Part shown: positions 45,566 to 58,671 of the stretch, in pieces
Layout: the number at the start of each line of letters is the position of its first letter
Numbering within the stretch: the first letter of the stretch is position 1
Source of the DNA: Prunella strophiata
Lineage: Eukaryota; Chordata; Aves; Passeriformes; Prunellidae
Reading direction: 5' to 3'
Assembly: GCA_036583965.1 (NCBI GenBank)
Contig: JAZBQD010000027.1
Coordinates: forward strand, 31,150,776-31,214,775
DNA length: 64,000 nucleotides
The notes under the pieces: model-generated
Seen by the model: only the letters and a program-made list of their open reading frames with translations
Database searches by the model: none
What the model was told of the DNA's origin: nothing
Program-made: the position numbers and the translations under genes

Positions 45566-48500
45566 GAAACGGGCATATTGTAACCATTCTTAAAACAAAC
45601 TGGAATAGAAGGGTTACATCAACCATGAAGAACTTTCTAGTAGCAATATCCATATTGCTGCAGTAATTTTGGAGGCTCTCATATTTCAGAGCTAAAAAAG
45701 CCCTGCAGCTCAAGAAAAACAGCCAACATAAGAGTTCTTCACACTCATTACTGCTTTTCAAAGCAGCACCTCCAAAGCAATCCAGCCCAGGAGCAATTTT
45801 GGGACACTGCCTCTAGGAGAGGTGAAAAGAAGGTTCAAAGCCTACAAATCCTCTCTGTTCATGCAGTTAATGCTGGACTGACAGACCTCATGTGCCTCCC
45901 TGGCCTCATCTGCTCATTCTGGTGGAGTATGTGTCCATTGATGTCCAGGAAAACAAGAGCCAAGCCTGAGGGTCAGAAAGTTCCACAAAGATCGCTTTGT
46001 GGGGTCTGGGGATTGAGTTTGTTCTTTTTTTGGTCTTTCGACTCTTTGTTGGTTCTTTTTCTGAAGAATTAAAACTCAAGCTTTTGTCCAGGTTTTCTCT
46101 TATCAGATGGCTTTGAAACTGCTGGAAAACTCCTGTTCTCAAAACAATTTAGAGAAGCTACAGCTTTCATTTGATTTTTTAAATGTGCTCTCAACATTAT
46201 ATTTTTCCCCCTTTGACTTTCTAGGCTTTCTCTTTTGCCCAAACCTTCCAAGCATCCCAGTAAACACCTATAACCACAGTCTTAATTAAGAAAGAACATG
46301 GCTTGGATCATTATTCTAAGTCTGTTTGGAGGAATTGTTACCCAGTTGTAAGTGAGGTTTTCAATGACTGTATTTCTGCCCCAGAGATAAGGCAATTAAC
46401 GTTGTTTCCCATAAAATCCACCTTCCCCCCACTGCCTCAGGTGGAGGTGAGCAGAAGTGAGAACAAATCAATACCAGAATCTATTCCCAGGAAAAGGGAA
46501 CAAATATATCTTTATAATTACAATATGTAACACATTCCACAGCTGCATGCCTCTTGTGGATACTTCTGATCTGAATGTAAATACATGTTTTATGCTGAGG
46601 ATAATTTCAAAGAGGAGCTGGGAGCACACATGGAACAATCCAGTGCTTTTAAATGTATGAGCCAACCTATTCATATTTTCTCTGCATTCCCATGATATAC
46701 TGAAGAGCAGCCTATGCTGTAATGCACAGTGCAATGGAATTATAAAACAAAAACCATTTAACTGGCCAAGAACCTGTACTTTCTCCTTAAATCCATGCAC
46801 TTTATAGACCTATCTCTGTTACTGGTTAGAACAGACAAAGAATAGATCACATAGGGGTAACATCAAGGTTTAATGTGAGGTTGTCCAAAAAGACCCAGAT
46901 TTCTTTACTGATTTCATGTTTACACTGAACTGAAGCCATGATTCAGCAGTGGGGTTGTTTGGCTATTTCTAGGACAAGCCTGAGAAACTTGTTCAATATT
47001 CACTTAGCTGTGCAAATATTGCTCATGTCCATTCCCCCAAAACTGAATTCCCTCAATCCATGGCAATACCAAATGAGCAAAATCTGTCTTTGCTGTCTCT
47101 GAGTTTCCTTGCCTGTGAGTTCTACTCATTTACAAGTTTTCTTATACTCTTCCCAACCTCTCCTAAGCCACACCACCTGGAAAACTCCCCTTCCAGACCA
47201 GCTCATGCTTACCAGCTGGAGGGTTCCTGGCCTGTGGGCAGGGTAGGGCTGTTAGAGAAACAAACAGGCATTAAATATCCCCAGGCCTTTCTATTTCATC
47301 TACAGAAAGAAAATAACTCTGGGGTAAATATGCAAGGCACTGAACACTTTGAGAGAAATTGCTGTTCTCCATAATTATTTTTTAATTCACCCTCTGCTGG
47401 ATGAGAACTGAGGCCCTTGTCTCCTCGTCAGCACAAACTTTGCATTTCTTGATCTGCATCTAGGGCTTGCTGAAAAATGAGCATCTTGATTACAGCTCTG
47501 CCCTTCCCCTGCTCAGCTCCAGCTGCTGCCTCTCCTCGTGCATTTCCAAAAACTGAAAGGCAGAACCATTTGCTTCCTTATTTCTCTGATTTATTTTGCT
47601 CATGTGGGTTATCTCACTTCCTTTTGCAGCTCCCTGAATATCTCTGAAAGGAGGGAGAAGAGCCCGGCTGTGCCCCAGGGCAGGTGCAGGAGCAGGGGAG
47701 GGAGCCACAGCTGGGGCAGTGCCACCACCACAGTGACAGCCACCAGCCCCAAAGTACAGCTTTTACAGCTCTCCACTCCCTCCTTCTGCTGAGAGCAATG
47801 AAAGTTGTAGAATCTGTGAGGGGAGGAAAGTGGGAATGGGGAAGGAATGGCAAACAGCTTTTTGTGTGGTCTCAGTGATCTTAATCTTTGACAAATAAAT
47901 CCTGTGCTGGGTGAGACACACTCCGAGGAGTTGTGGCTCCCAGAGGTATTCCTGATTGCTTTTCCCAGCTCTCCCAAGAAGAGCTTGGCTGCCTTCCACA
48001 AACCCATATTTTCCTTTTCAGTCGACACACTGGGATGTGCCCACTCTCCACTCAAGAAGATGGATCTTGTGTTCCCACTTCCTTTCTCTTCTGTTCCTGA
48101 GCCACAGCCACAGCAGAGCCCAGGCAGGGAGCAGTGACCTGCAGAAAACCATTCCACCATGAAAGGCTCACCCAGCTTCTGGCTGAAACAGGTGGACAAA
48201 GAAAAAAAGTGGCTGAAACCAAACAAAAATCCAGAATGAAATCTTATTCCTCCCCTCTTTATCTTGCTCTTTCATCTCACCTTATTCTAATAACCTCAAA
48301 GCTTTGTGAGAGCCTCTGGAACACAAATAAACACAAAAATAGCAGAGTAGTCCTTGGGGGAGAAGTTCACGTCATTATGTTGGGTTTTCTGTGGAACATT
48401 TATTTCTAGGCTGCAGTGAGAGCAACAGATCATTCACCTTCAGCCAGGAAGATGTGCACTTCAAATAGCATCAGCCAAGAGGCTTTTTTTGCATGGCCAA

Positions 48501-49633
48501 ACTCCCCAGTTTGTGATTCACCCTGCATTGGTTCAGCTGAAGCTGGTGCTCCCATGGCACATTTTCCTCTCTCCACCTCCAGAGCACACCAGAAATTCAC
48601 AAATCCCTATAGAAAACTATTCTCAAATCCCAAAGTCCTACCTGTTCTCCCACATACCAGCTCTGCACTTGTGCAGAACCCTTTTTTCCTCTCTCTAAGT
48701 GTCACTTTTCCCTTCACAACAACAAAGTTGCTCTCTCCAGCGGTGGTGTTTGGTGGATGTTTCCTTCCCAGAGATTTTCCCAGTGCAGTTCTAAGGCCGG
48801 GCAGGATGGTTGCTCTTTAATCAGCCCAGCAAGTCACTTGAGCCTCCTAGAGCCTAGCCCTGATTTACTTTAGGATTTTCAGTGTTGATGAAAGCACAAA
48901 TGGGAAGGAGCAAAGCTTCTGCTGACTTTGTAATTAATCACAGGTTAAAGTGCTGTATGAATTATACAGGCCCCAGAAGAGCCATCACTTTTGGAATTTC
49001 CAACAAAGCACACAACTGAAGACATTCTTTGCCTTGTGTATTTGGCTAATTGAAGCATTAGTCACTGAGCTTTTTTTTTATTATTTTTTTCAAATTTTTG
49101 AAATAACCTCACTAATCTGGGGAAGGTGATTTTCTAACATGAGCTCTACCTTTAGAGCTTGGAGAAAATTTGGTGCTGTGAGAGTTTAGACAACCTGGCA
49201 ACAGCTACAACAGAAAATTCAGGCATGATGTTTTTTCAAACCAAGCACTCAGAGTGTTTTTGACAGGGAGTGGGTGGGAGAGTCACTCAGCACTGAATTT
49301 GCAGTGAAGGATGTGGGGGTGGGAAGCAGTTCAGCCAACTGCAACTCCTGCAAATTTATCAACAAATATCCCCACAGCTTTTAACATCCTTCCTGCTTGG
49401 ACTCCAGAGCCATCCCACTGTTCACAGCACAGGAAGAGACACCTGCTCCATGCACATCACCTTCACAAGAAATCCTTCCAAAAGTGTTAAATCCCCCAAA
49501 TATGTGCCAGCTTACAGATCTTAAGGAGGTTGTTTTGCTTCTTATGAAGTACTTTGACATTAAAAAAAAGTACTAAAAAGACCAAAAAACACTTGGAAAG
49601 GTAGCTTCACTTAAATAGAAACTTATTTCATTA

Positions 49634-49726
49634 TTAACAATGCAGAAGAATTGTTGTCATCCTTTTATTAAAAATAAAAAATAAAATGCTTTTGTTAACA
49701 ATGCAGAAGAATTGTTGTCACCCTTT
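49634..49726. repeat. Spaced 32-bp duplication with inverted AACAAT/ATTGTT
   Basis: A 32-base segment at 49634-49665 recurs at 49695-49726 with one mismatch in its first 32 bases. Each copy contains AACAAT, 8 bases, then ATTGTT, an inverted pair of SOX-core-like words and a 6-bp potential stem. The 29 bases between copies are A/T-rich. Confidence 0.9.
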
Positions 49727-51102
49727 CTTTTCTCTTTCTTATCACTAGCAGCTATTGCTTTAATTAGACTTTCTTCTTAAATTGTTTTAAAGCACAGAGA
49801 AAGTAAAAACACTGGCAATAATATTTCAGTAGGATTTCAAACAGCAAAGCATGAAAAGAAGAAATATGGAATTACTTTTCCTTTCGATTGCCTTTAACAA
49901 AATGCTGCTTTTTCTGTGGATTGGTTCATGTGCAGTTTACAAAAGGAATTCAAAAGATAATCGTAAATCAGTAATACCAGGTCTGATCCCATGGCTTTAA
50001 GGCTGCTTAATGAAGTTAAAAAAAGAGAATGTAAAAGAGATGTGACTACATCTGAAATTTCTAAGTAGCTCCAGACATAAATAATGGAGGAACTTGGGCC
50101 CCAGTGAGTGCCAATAAATCTATTTTCTTTTAAAGAAAAAATTACGAAACATTTACAGGACATCAATCACACTTTCCTTAACACAGTGTTAGAGAGTGAC
50201 AATTAAAGATGCCCTGTTCTGCTGTAGCTCACCTTAAATCATGTTTTAGAGCCTGAGCCAGTGTATGAATTTTGTTACTAAAACTATTTCTTCATTGCAT
50301 GATTAAAATCTAACGTTAGAAATAAATTTTGTTTTACACTAGTGAAATGATTATGTATTCGTTTTTCAAAGCTTATCTTTATATTTACTTTAAATGCAGT
50401 TGGAATAAGTTAAAATTTACAATTAAAAAACCACTAAATGAAGTTTTTGTTTATAGAAAGAGAGTGATGGAAATTTCCAGTCTTGACCATTTCAATCACT
50501 TCACAAACAAACAAGAAAGAAAAAGAAAGGGAGATTGAATAAGGACAGATTTTGCAGCAGACAGCTTGGACTTAAAAAAAAATAATGTTTTTCATCCACA
50601 TTTCATGACTTCAGCATCAGTTGATGCTGTAAGTGGGGGTGTGGGTGTGCATCTCCTCATCAAAACTTAACAGTGACACTTTCTTCAGCTTCTAACAAAA
50701 AAAATAAACATTGTCCAGGTTGTTCCCTTTGGGGTAGTGTGGTTATCCCAATTCTCAGCTTACCTGCTTTTTGTACAAACACACCTCTCCCATTTATCTG
50801 CTGATAAATCCTGGATTCCTACCCAGTGAGGAGCATCTGGAGGCACCTTTCCTGCAAGACTTGCAGAGAAAAGGGATTAATTCCAGCTCATTTCCACGTG
50901 TGGCACCAAGCCATGCGCCTGGTTGAAAAGCTTTGTGTCTATTTGTCTTCTTTATTTTCCAAAACCCTAGAACCCAAATCCAATTTGTTGCTCTGTGCAT
51001 TCCTGAAAGGGTGGGAGTTATACAAATCCCCCTGGAGGTTCCAGGGTGGGGCCAGGGCACACCTCAAGACTGGTTTGTGTGGCCCAGGCAGAGAAGAGGG
51101 AA

Positions 51103-51257
51103 CCTGGAAGTGTCCAAGGCCAGGTTGGACAGGGCTTGGAGCCACCTGGGATAGGGGAAGGTGTCCCTGCCTATGGCAGGGGTGGCACTGGATGGGCTTT
51201 GAGGTCCCTTAAGGTCCCTTCCATCCCAAACCATTCTGGGATTCTAGGATTCCATGG
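51103..51257 (+). mobile_element. CR1 LINE 3'-end fragment with small duplication
   Basis: It runs from CCTGGAAGTGTCCAAGGCCA through GCCTATGGCAGGGGTGG to CATTCTGGGATTCTAGGATT. The word AGGTCCCTT is duplicated in tandem near 51201-51220, a small local change absent from the other copies. Confidence 0.92.
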
Positions 51258-53216
51258 ATATTGTGACACCCCCACAGTTTCATTTGATGCTTAAATGCCA
51301 TTTGGATGAATGACAGCTCTTTTATGACAAATATTCCTTTGCCACGTGGAGTTGAATGATTAATGCAAGTCCTGAAGGTCATCTTGCAATGACAGTCACT
51401 GCAGTTCTTCTTTTCCACAGGAAATTCTGTGGAAAATTCTCTTTGATTATTTTTTTTTTTCCAGAAGGAATAAATGAGATACTTCTGTTGGTACCCCCTC
51501 ACAAGCAGCAGGTCCACAACAAAGATGTCCCAGATTCCAAATTTCAGCTGCACACCACAGCTCTTTCCCTTTCCCATAGTACCCATGGACAGAATAAATC
51601 CTGTGGGTGCTGCTCACCCATCTCCCAAGGGCCACATGTGAACCCTGTTTCCAAAAAATTAACAGGAAAAAAAGGTTTGAGACTGAGGGATTTTCCAGAA
51701 AGGGAGCTTGGAAAACAGAGGTTGTCACTCAGCTTTTCCAATATATCCTATGGCTTCAGCTGCTTAATATGCCCAGGAATATGAGCTGCCTCCTGCTCTG
51801 CATTTCCAGCACAGCCTGAACTTGGTGCTTACCAGAGAAACACAAATAAATGGAACTCTTAAAAGGGTGTTTTAGATCTTTAACATGTCCAGCAACATTT
51901 TTAAAAGCCAAATATCCCAGCAAGTTAAATCATCATTTGTCTTCTGGAGTAACTTGCTGTAGTTTTCCACAAGCAAGTTTGTAAAATTTTCTCTAATCAT
52001 GGCTTTTTTTTTTTTTTTTTGGAAGCTGCTCTTTTCCACCTGCTTCCATTTTAATGTGTCCTCAATATCAGTTATTTTTACTTCAGCTCTAAGAGGCAAA
52101 TAACAAGAATAAACAATAACTCTTCCTTTCACAAACAAAAATATGATATTGCTAGTAGAAGAAAACACGGAAAATTGCCAGAGAAATAAAATCTCAGCAA
52201 GTGTTTTCATTTGTCAAATTTGCTCAGCAAGAAGGTCCTCAGTAAAGAAAATATAATCCATAAAGCCAGCATCAATTATCACAGAGTGGAGGCACTGGGC
52301 TGCTTTTGCTCCTAATTTTTGCACATTGGAAAATGATGATTACACACACTCCATCACCAGGGAACAGTGAAATCCATATAAATATCACCAGTCCCCAGCA
52401 CTGTGGAAATCTGTGGAATTCTGCAAACTTGTGAACCTGCTGAAACAATAAACTGAATGAATCTAAAGCACCAGTGCAGCTGATGGGAAATATAAGATGA
52501 CTTGTTAGCTGTGTATTAGTTCCTAGTGAAGATATGGGGAAAATTGGGATTTACATGGAGTTCTTCAGCTCCCATTATGGAAAATCACTACCAGTCTGTG
52601 CCAATAAAGAATACAGGAAATAAAGGAAAGGAGGAAGGCAGCTGATGGCAAGGATCTAATCTAAAAGGGACAACAAAAAGTGATGAGACTAGAGATGGAA
52701 ATCACAAGAACTAGGGATTTGTTTACATAAATTCATGGAAATTGCTTAAAAAAAAAAAAAGGCAAAAGAAAAAAAAGCAAAAGAAAAAAAAAAAAAACCC
52801 TGGTACAGAACCAAGCAAAAAAAGTAATCCACACAAAAAAAAAAAAAAAAAAAAACCAAAAAAAAAAACAAGCAAACAAACAAAACCTAAACCCCAAAAC
52901 ATAATATAAAAACAAGCAAAACAAACAAACAAAAGAAAAAAAATCCCTAAACAGAAAGCAAGGGGAAAATAGTAAATGTGTAGATGGAGGACCACAAAAA
53001 ACCTTAGGAAAGCTCAGAAGTTCAGTAGATTTTGGGCATTTCTTGCTTAAAATTAAGCAAAAAATTAGAGGCTTTAGCTATGCCATAGTAATTCTTTCAG
53101 ACCATACCTTCCTTCTCACCCTTTTTTCTTTAAATTTCTGATGCTGAGCTCAACCCCTTTCTTGAAATACACACATGTGTCTTCTGGATGTTATCAAGTG
53201 CTGGAAGGCAGTCTGC
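51258..53216. other. Unique sequence with an A-rich block
   Basis: It contains a T19 run at 52002-52020, an A-rich block at 52749-52945 (several A11-A20 runs joined by CAAAC and CAAG words), and a short perfect inverted repeat TTGCTTAA/TTAAGCAA at 53043-53060. No gene was recognised; the F-rich minus-strand frames are products of the A tracts. Confidence 0.42.
52749..52945. repeat. A-rich low-complexity block, about 200 bp
   Basis: Multiple A runs interrupted by GC, CC and CAAAC words, about four-fifths A. No retroposed body was recognised next to it. Confidence 0.9.
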
Positions 53217-53545
53217 TCACAGAATCCCAGGATCACTGAGGTTGGAAAAGCCCTCCAAGCCCAACGAGTCCAAGCTGTGCCTGATCCCCACCGTGTCCCC
53301 AGCCCAGAGCCCTGAGTGCCACCTCCAGCCCTTCCTGGGTCACCTCCAGGCATGAGCACTCCAACACCTCCCTGGGCAGCCCCTGCCAGGGCCTGAGCAC
53401 CCTTTCCATGGGGAAATTCCTCCTGGTGTCCACCCTGAGCCTGCCCTGGCCCAGCCTGAGGCCGTTCCCTCTCCTCCTGTCCCTGTTCCTGGGAGCAGAG
53501 CCCGACCCCCCTGGCTGTCCCACACCAGGGCTGGCACAGGCCTGG
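53217..53545 (-). mobile_element. CR1 LINE 3' fragment, minus strand, GC-rich copy
   Basis: The plus strand reads CACAGAATCCCAGGATCACT, GAGGTTGGAAAAGCCCTCCA, CTCCAACACCTCCCTGGGCA, CCATGGGGAAATTCCTCCTG and CTGAGGCCGTTCCCTCTCCT. This is the complemented 3' region of a CR1 subfamily with the TTTTCCAACCT ending. It is unusually GC-rich relative to its surroundings. Confidence 0.9.
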
Positions 53546-54128
53546 ATTCCTTCTTGGCCATCTGAACACACTCTGGCACTGACTCTGAATTCAAGAGTTT
53601 GTTATTATCTAAGATAGAATAGGAATATTTCCAGTAGATGTGCAGGACAATGAAAAGCAATTTGCAATTGTTCCCAGCAGCTCTTCATTGCTGCTGGAGG
53701 CACAGGCAACTATTGAAATCCTAAGACTCATAAGATGCATCCTGTGCAGAAATATTCCAAAGATTGTTCCCAGAAAGGATTTCTAAAGTGCTACCAATGT
53801 GCAGCATGCTCACCACTTTCCTCCACTGTGGTAATCCACTTCCCACTGACCCACAGATCCAATTAATTTGCAGCTAATGGAACTCTGTTCAAAGGAATTC
53901 TGAGTATTACTCAAAATTCCCAGATGAGGCTGTTAGCCAACTGCCTTGGAAGGGCTGATAAGCAGCAGGAAGACAGGGGCTACTCGTGGTGCATCATTTT
54001 GCTGCTGGTGTCTGGCAGACAAATTGTGTTTTGAGTTCCTTAAAAGGATTTGGTGCTGGGTTTCATTCCTTTGTTACATAAAGTCATCTTGTGGAAGTGC
54101 AGTGGCTCAACCCTGAAATGACCCTAAA
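53546..54128. other. Unique sequence, no gene seen
   Basis: Nothing recognisable. Confidence 0.4.
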
Positions 54129-54250
54129 CAGATTTAACTCCTTCTTTGAGTTTCCTCCAGATCCAACTCCTCCTCTGAGTTTCCTCCAGATATTATTCCT
54201 TCTCTGGGTTTGCTCCAGATCTTACTCCTCTGTTTGCTCCCCTGCAGAGA
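54129..54250. repeat. 29-bp tandem repeat, about 3.7 units
   Basis: GAGTTTCCTCCAGAT starts at 54148 and 54177, and the variant GGGTTTGCTCCAGAT at 54206, an exact 29-base spacing. Partial units lie at each end. The block is pyrimidine-rich on the plus strand and ends in GCTCCCCTGCAG. Confidence 0.88.
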
Positions 54251-57200
54251 GCAGTGAAGTTGGAGTCCATTTCAGGGCAGACTTCCTCAAGACCTGTTTG
54301 AGGGAAAGCTTGGTGTGAACGAGGTGATTCCCCCTCTGGCTGCACAGTTTTAGACTTGATTTAGACTCTCTTTTAGGTCCTTGATTTAGACTCTTGTTTT
54401 GTGGTTGGGATTCCAAGGTAAGGATGGAATCATCCCTTTTTTTGGCTGCATCTCTTCTTGGGCTCCATGAGAGGGATGTGCCACAGGGCAGCTGAGGGAC
54501 ACCTCCCAGTCTGCCCCAAACAATTGAACTGGTGGGGCTGGTTTGAGCCTAGTTTTAGGTAATGAGCAGCAATGGAACCTGCATTGCCTGCAGTGGTCAG
54601 GCAGGACCACAGGGCAGGTTTGGGGAGTCTGGATCCCCTGGAGACAGCCCTGCACCAGCTCAGTCACCACCTGGGACATGATGCTGTGTCCTGAGAAGAG
54701 ATCAGACTCCCCAGCATTCCCCCAGAAGCATTTACCTATTCAAAAAATTCCAGCTAAACAGTTTTGGGGGTTTTGCCTGCAGAGTATCTACAGAAAGACT
54801 GCAGTCCTGGGCTTCCCCTTCCCAGCCACACCAGCTCCTCCCTTGCAGCAGCAGATGGGAACAAATGGATCTTCACACAAGGCAGCAGCAAAGGAGCTGC
54901 ACTGCAGACATAAATAAATCTTTGCCACAGCATCAGAGCAGGTAAGGCAGAAAGATTTCCACAGAAACTGCTTTTCCTTGCACAGAGCTGTCTCCCTCAT
55001 GCTGGTGCTCAGAAGATCTTCCTAAGCCAGGCTGGCCATAAATGCAGCAGCTCTGACAGGTCCAGTATGAGCCATTCCCCCTTTTATCCTGGTGAAAGAG
55101 TTGAGGTGTTTCATCTTCCAGCGTGAGATTCACCCAAAGGAAAACTTTTCTGAGTAAGGAAGCATTGCAGCTCTGTAGCTGCATATTTTAAGCCTGGTTC
55201 CTAAGTATTCAAGTCATTATAAATCCCCTGACTTCAGCAGAGCTGTGCAGAGTTATGCCAGCTATGAATCTGGCTGTTCCCCCCTTAAGTACTTCCAAAG
55301 CATTAAAATCCTTTCAGAAATAAGTCATGCAGGTGATGTTTGCCCACACATAAATCAATTAAGACGTGGAAGGTTGTGTGCTGGCATGGGGATGGGAGGG
55401 GAACATGAAGGAAGAGAAAGGGATATTTCCCTTTTTAATTTTCCAGGTAATTTTTTCTTCCCTCCAGGGTATCCTGTCTTTGGTGAACTTCATTCTACAT
55501 GTGCCCAGAGCTACTCATTCTGAAACACTGACACTGCCAAAGGGCCATCAGGATTTGTAGCACACATCCTTAAGGTTGGATTAATTGTGTATTGCTTCAT
55601 GGGATGGGAATTTTGCAGCCTGGGCTCCTCACATGATGAATTACCTTTTTTAGGCTCTGCTAGAACCACAGTTTGAACCACCACTCTCTAATCTTACAAA
55701 AAAAAAAACCCTGATAGCTTTATTTTTATTTTATTTTTTTTTCCCTGAAATAGGCTGCCAATTAAAGATATTAGTCTTTTAAAACTCCACCCTCCACATT
55801 CAGATTTTGAAAAAAAAAATTGGAACTGTGTATTCTTGTAACTCACTGATGTCCTTCCAAATCTGCTCTGAAATGTTTGTTGTCAAGTGATGGCTTTGGT
55901 ATTAATAATTCTTAAATATGCCCAAGACTTCATCAGAATGGGCTCTTTACCAATAAATATCAGTGCAATGATTTCATAGCCAAAATCTGAAAATCAAAGG
56001 GTTATTTTAGGATTATTTTTTCCTATACCAAAGCAATTATAAAGATTATCTAATCAGAGATTAAAAATGCATAAAAAAGTAGAAAAAAACAAAAAGTGAG
56101 AAAAATGTAGATGTCAGTTAGGCCCAGAGAAAGCTGAATAACAGATATTCATAAGAAAGCAATTTTCCTGCCAGGTATGGACTATTCCTGACCAAGACCC
56201 AAAATGAAGAAAACAAGATCCCAAAGTCTAATTTATAAGTAAGCTGCACCCAGCTGCTCACCTTCTACACTCAAATAAAATTACTCTAACTGGGAATAAA
56301 TATTTGCTCCACGTCACATGAATCTGCCTTACAGCTCTTTCACTGACAGTGTAAGAATAAGTGAGATTTTCCATTATTATTTGCGTCCAATTTTACTTAT
56401 CCATCATAAATTTGCTACTGAGCCCATAAATCTCTCACCTGATAATAATGTTTTCCAGTAGACACTTTTCTGAGCTGATATTTGGTAAGATATCATACAC
56501 AAACACTGCAAGTAGACAAAAATAAATCCACAACAGGTGTAATAATTGTCTGGGAAGAAATAGCACTTTGCTCAAGAAAGGCATTTAGGTAGAAGCTACA
56601 GATTTCCTTGTTGAGTTTCCAGTACTAAAGTTGCTCCTGTAGGTTAGTGGCTGAAAATTCACAGAGCCTTGATTAAAATTTCTGGTTGAAATTTTTTTCC
56701 ATGGCTTCCTCTCCCCTGCACCTTAAAAATTAGCATAATGACATGAGGAAAAAAAGGAAAGGTGAAGGAAGAATTCAAAAAGTATTTTTGGTTTAGAGGC
56801 ACTTTTATCACAAATGGAAACTTTTCTTTTCCTCTGCTACACTTTTAACCTGGTTCTGAAAAACTTGAGACTAAAGGAGGCCTGGATAAAGGAAAAAAAA
56901 ATTCTGGGGCTCCAGTTTTATCTCACAGAGAACTTAACCAACCAGAAAGACAGAAGCATAAAATCACAGTCCTTATCTCCATGGCCTTGATATTGATTCA
57001 GCTCACATGAATCTGCAGTGAGCTCCTTCATTCCTCAGGATTCTTGTGAATGTGTGAATAGCTCAGGCCTGTTTGGATAAAATGGCCCTGCTAACCCTGA
57101 GAGCTGCAGAGAAAAGCTCCAAAATGTGACCCAAGTGAATCCTAAAGTGTTCAGAGCCTAATGATGAATAAAAGAGCCCGGCATGTTTATTAGATTTCAT

Positions 57201-58574
57201 CACTCTACAACACTTGGGCTCAGCAACAGCATAACCATAAAAACAGCACTTACAGAGCTTATGGAAAAAGAAGGGAGATTATTTTATGAAAAGGTGAGGC
57301 CCCTCCTAGGCTCAGGTGCCACCTCAGCCCTGCTTGACTGTGCCTCTCACATGTGCTCTGACCAGTACCTGATTCAGTTCTGTCAGTGTGAGTCAGACAC
57401 AAGGAGAGATTCCAGGGTGGTGCCCAAAATCCCAAACCTCCTTGCCCCAGAGCACATTCCTGCCAGCAGGAGTGACCTTGCTGGTGGTTGGGACACTCCC
57501 AAGACTCTTGCAACTGGTTTGTGGCTCATGTAGCAGCACAATAATTGCCTGTGCAGTTCATCAAACACAGTTTTTGCTTCCCTTCGAGCTCTGTGCAAAG
57601 ACACAGTTCTCATTCTGCTGAGTGCACCTTGCCACTAAGAATGTCATACTTCACATTTAAAAGGCCTAAATCTCCTTTTCCCACTGTTCATAAGCTCATA
57701 TTCAACAGTAATCCTGAGCAAGGGCTGTGTTTTACTGCAGCCTGGACATGCTCAATGAGGCCTGGAGTGTGGTGAGCACCTCAAAGTGATTCCATAAAGC
57801 AGCATGTGACTCAAGCCCAGCAGAGAGCCACTCTGCCCATCAGAAACTGCATTCCTGAAACAATTTCTGCTTTGGTTTCACCTCTGCTTCTCCCAAAGGT
57901 GTCTGGAACCCTGAAATTCCCACACCAGCATGTTGGGAGAGACTGCTCCAGAAGACTTTCTGCTCAGGCTTGCAGCCAGGGAAGGTTTGAGCAGCTCAAG
58001 CACACCCAGAGGTGCGCGTGAAGCTGCTGACGCTCCTCCAAACCCACAGCTCCCATGAACCATAACAACACTGCTTTAAATTCTGGGAGCATCTCCACCC
58101 AGAATGATGCCTGCTGATCTCAGAGGAGCTCTGAGAGCCATCATTACTGCAATTGTCTGCGGGGGTCTGTCTGAGGAGCTCGGCAGCCTCTGCAGCACCA
58201 TTCCTTGGCCAACAGCACCATCTGCCTCCAAGAACTGCACACAGGAGCACACTGGGCTTCCTCCCTGTTCCCTGGCACTCTCTGCTCCTTTCTGCAAACC
58301 TAGTCAGTGGCTGTGTCTCTGCTGGGTGTGAACCAGGGTTTGGAAACCTGCAGCCAAGGTTTTCAATCTCCAGAGCTCACGAAGCACCCTGGAACATCCA
58401 GCACAGTGTAGCTGTGGATGTTTTTCCCTTGTTGTCACAGGGAAACCAGCACCACAAATCAGGGACTGCAAAAGCCAGTTTATCACAGTTATCACAGTTA
58501 TCCCTGTATGAGCCTGGCTGGAAACAAGGATTAGTCAGCACAGTAAACATGAGCCCTGATCTCTTTTCTGTGCC
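54251..58574. other. Unique sequence, about 4.3 kb
   Basis: No exon could be supported. Frames of 97-146 residues (54543-54917, 57183-57533, 58153-58593) contain no motif, hydrophobic segment pattern or repeat pointing to a real protein. No CR1 copies in this interval. Confidence 0.4.
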
Positions 58575-58671
58575 ACAGAACTGTTATAGTTGAAAAGCAC
58601 CTTTAAAGTTGAACTGACCTAGCTCTCCTGCAATGAGCAGGGGCATCTTCAGCTCCAACAGGTTGCTCACA
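58575..58671 (-). mobile_element. CR1 LINE 3'-end fragment, minus strand, decayed
   Basis: The plus strand has GTTGAAAAGCACCTTTAAAG, CTAGCTCTCCTGCAATGAGC and AGGGGCATCTTCAGCTCCAA followed by CAGGTTGCTC, the complement of a CR1 3' end. Terminal octamers are not visible. Confidence 0.78.

Larger units (their letters stand above)
44077..51102. other. Seven kilobases of unique sequence
   Basis: No exon, RNA gene or CR1 copy was recognised. Visible items are a candidate conserved non-coding block (about 44560-44990), a six-CpG cluster (45184-45214), a T27 run (45539-45565), and a spaced duplication with paired inverted AACAAT motifs (49634-49726). The 205-residue minus-strand frame at 47609-48226 is the longest non-repeat frame but lacks any recognisable feature. 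Confidence 0.4.

Noticed and set aside
47609..48226. 205-residue minus-strand open frame, the longest outside repeats
   Set aside because: No recognisable domain or motif, mixed composition, no supporting splice or promoter context. The overlapping frames of similar quality on both strands suggest chance in GC-moderate DNA.
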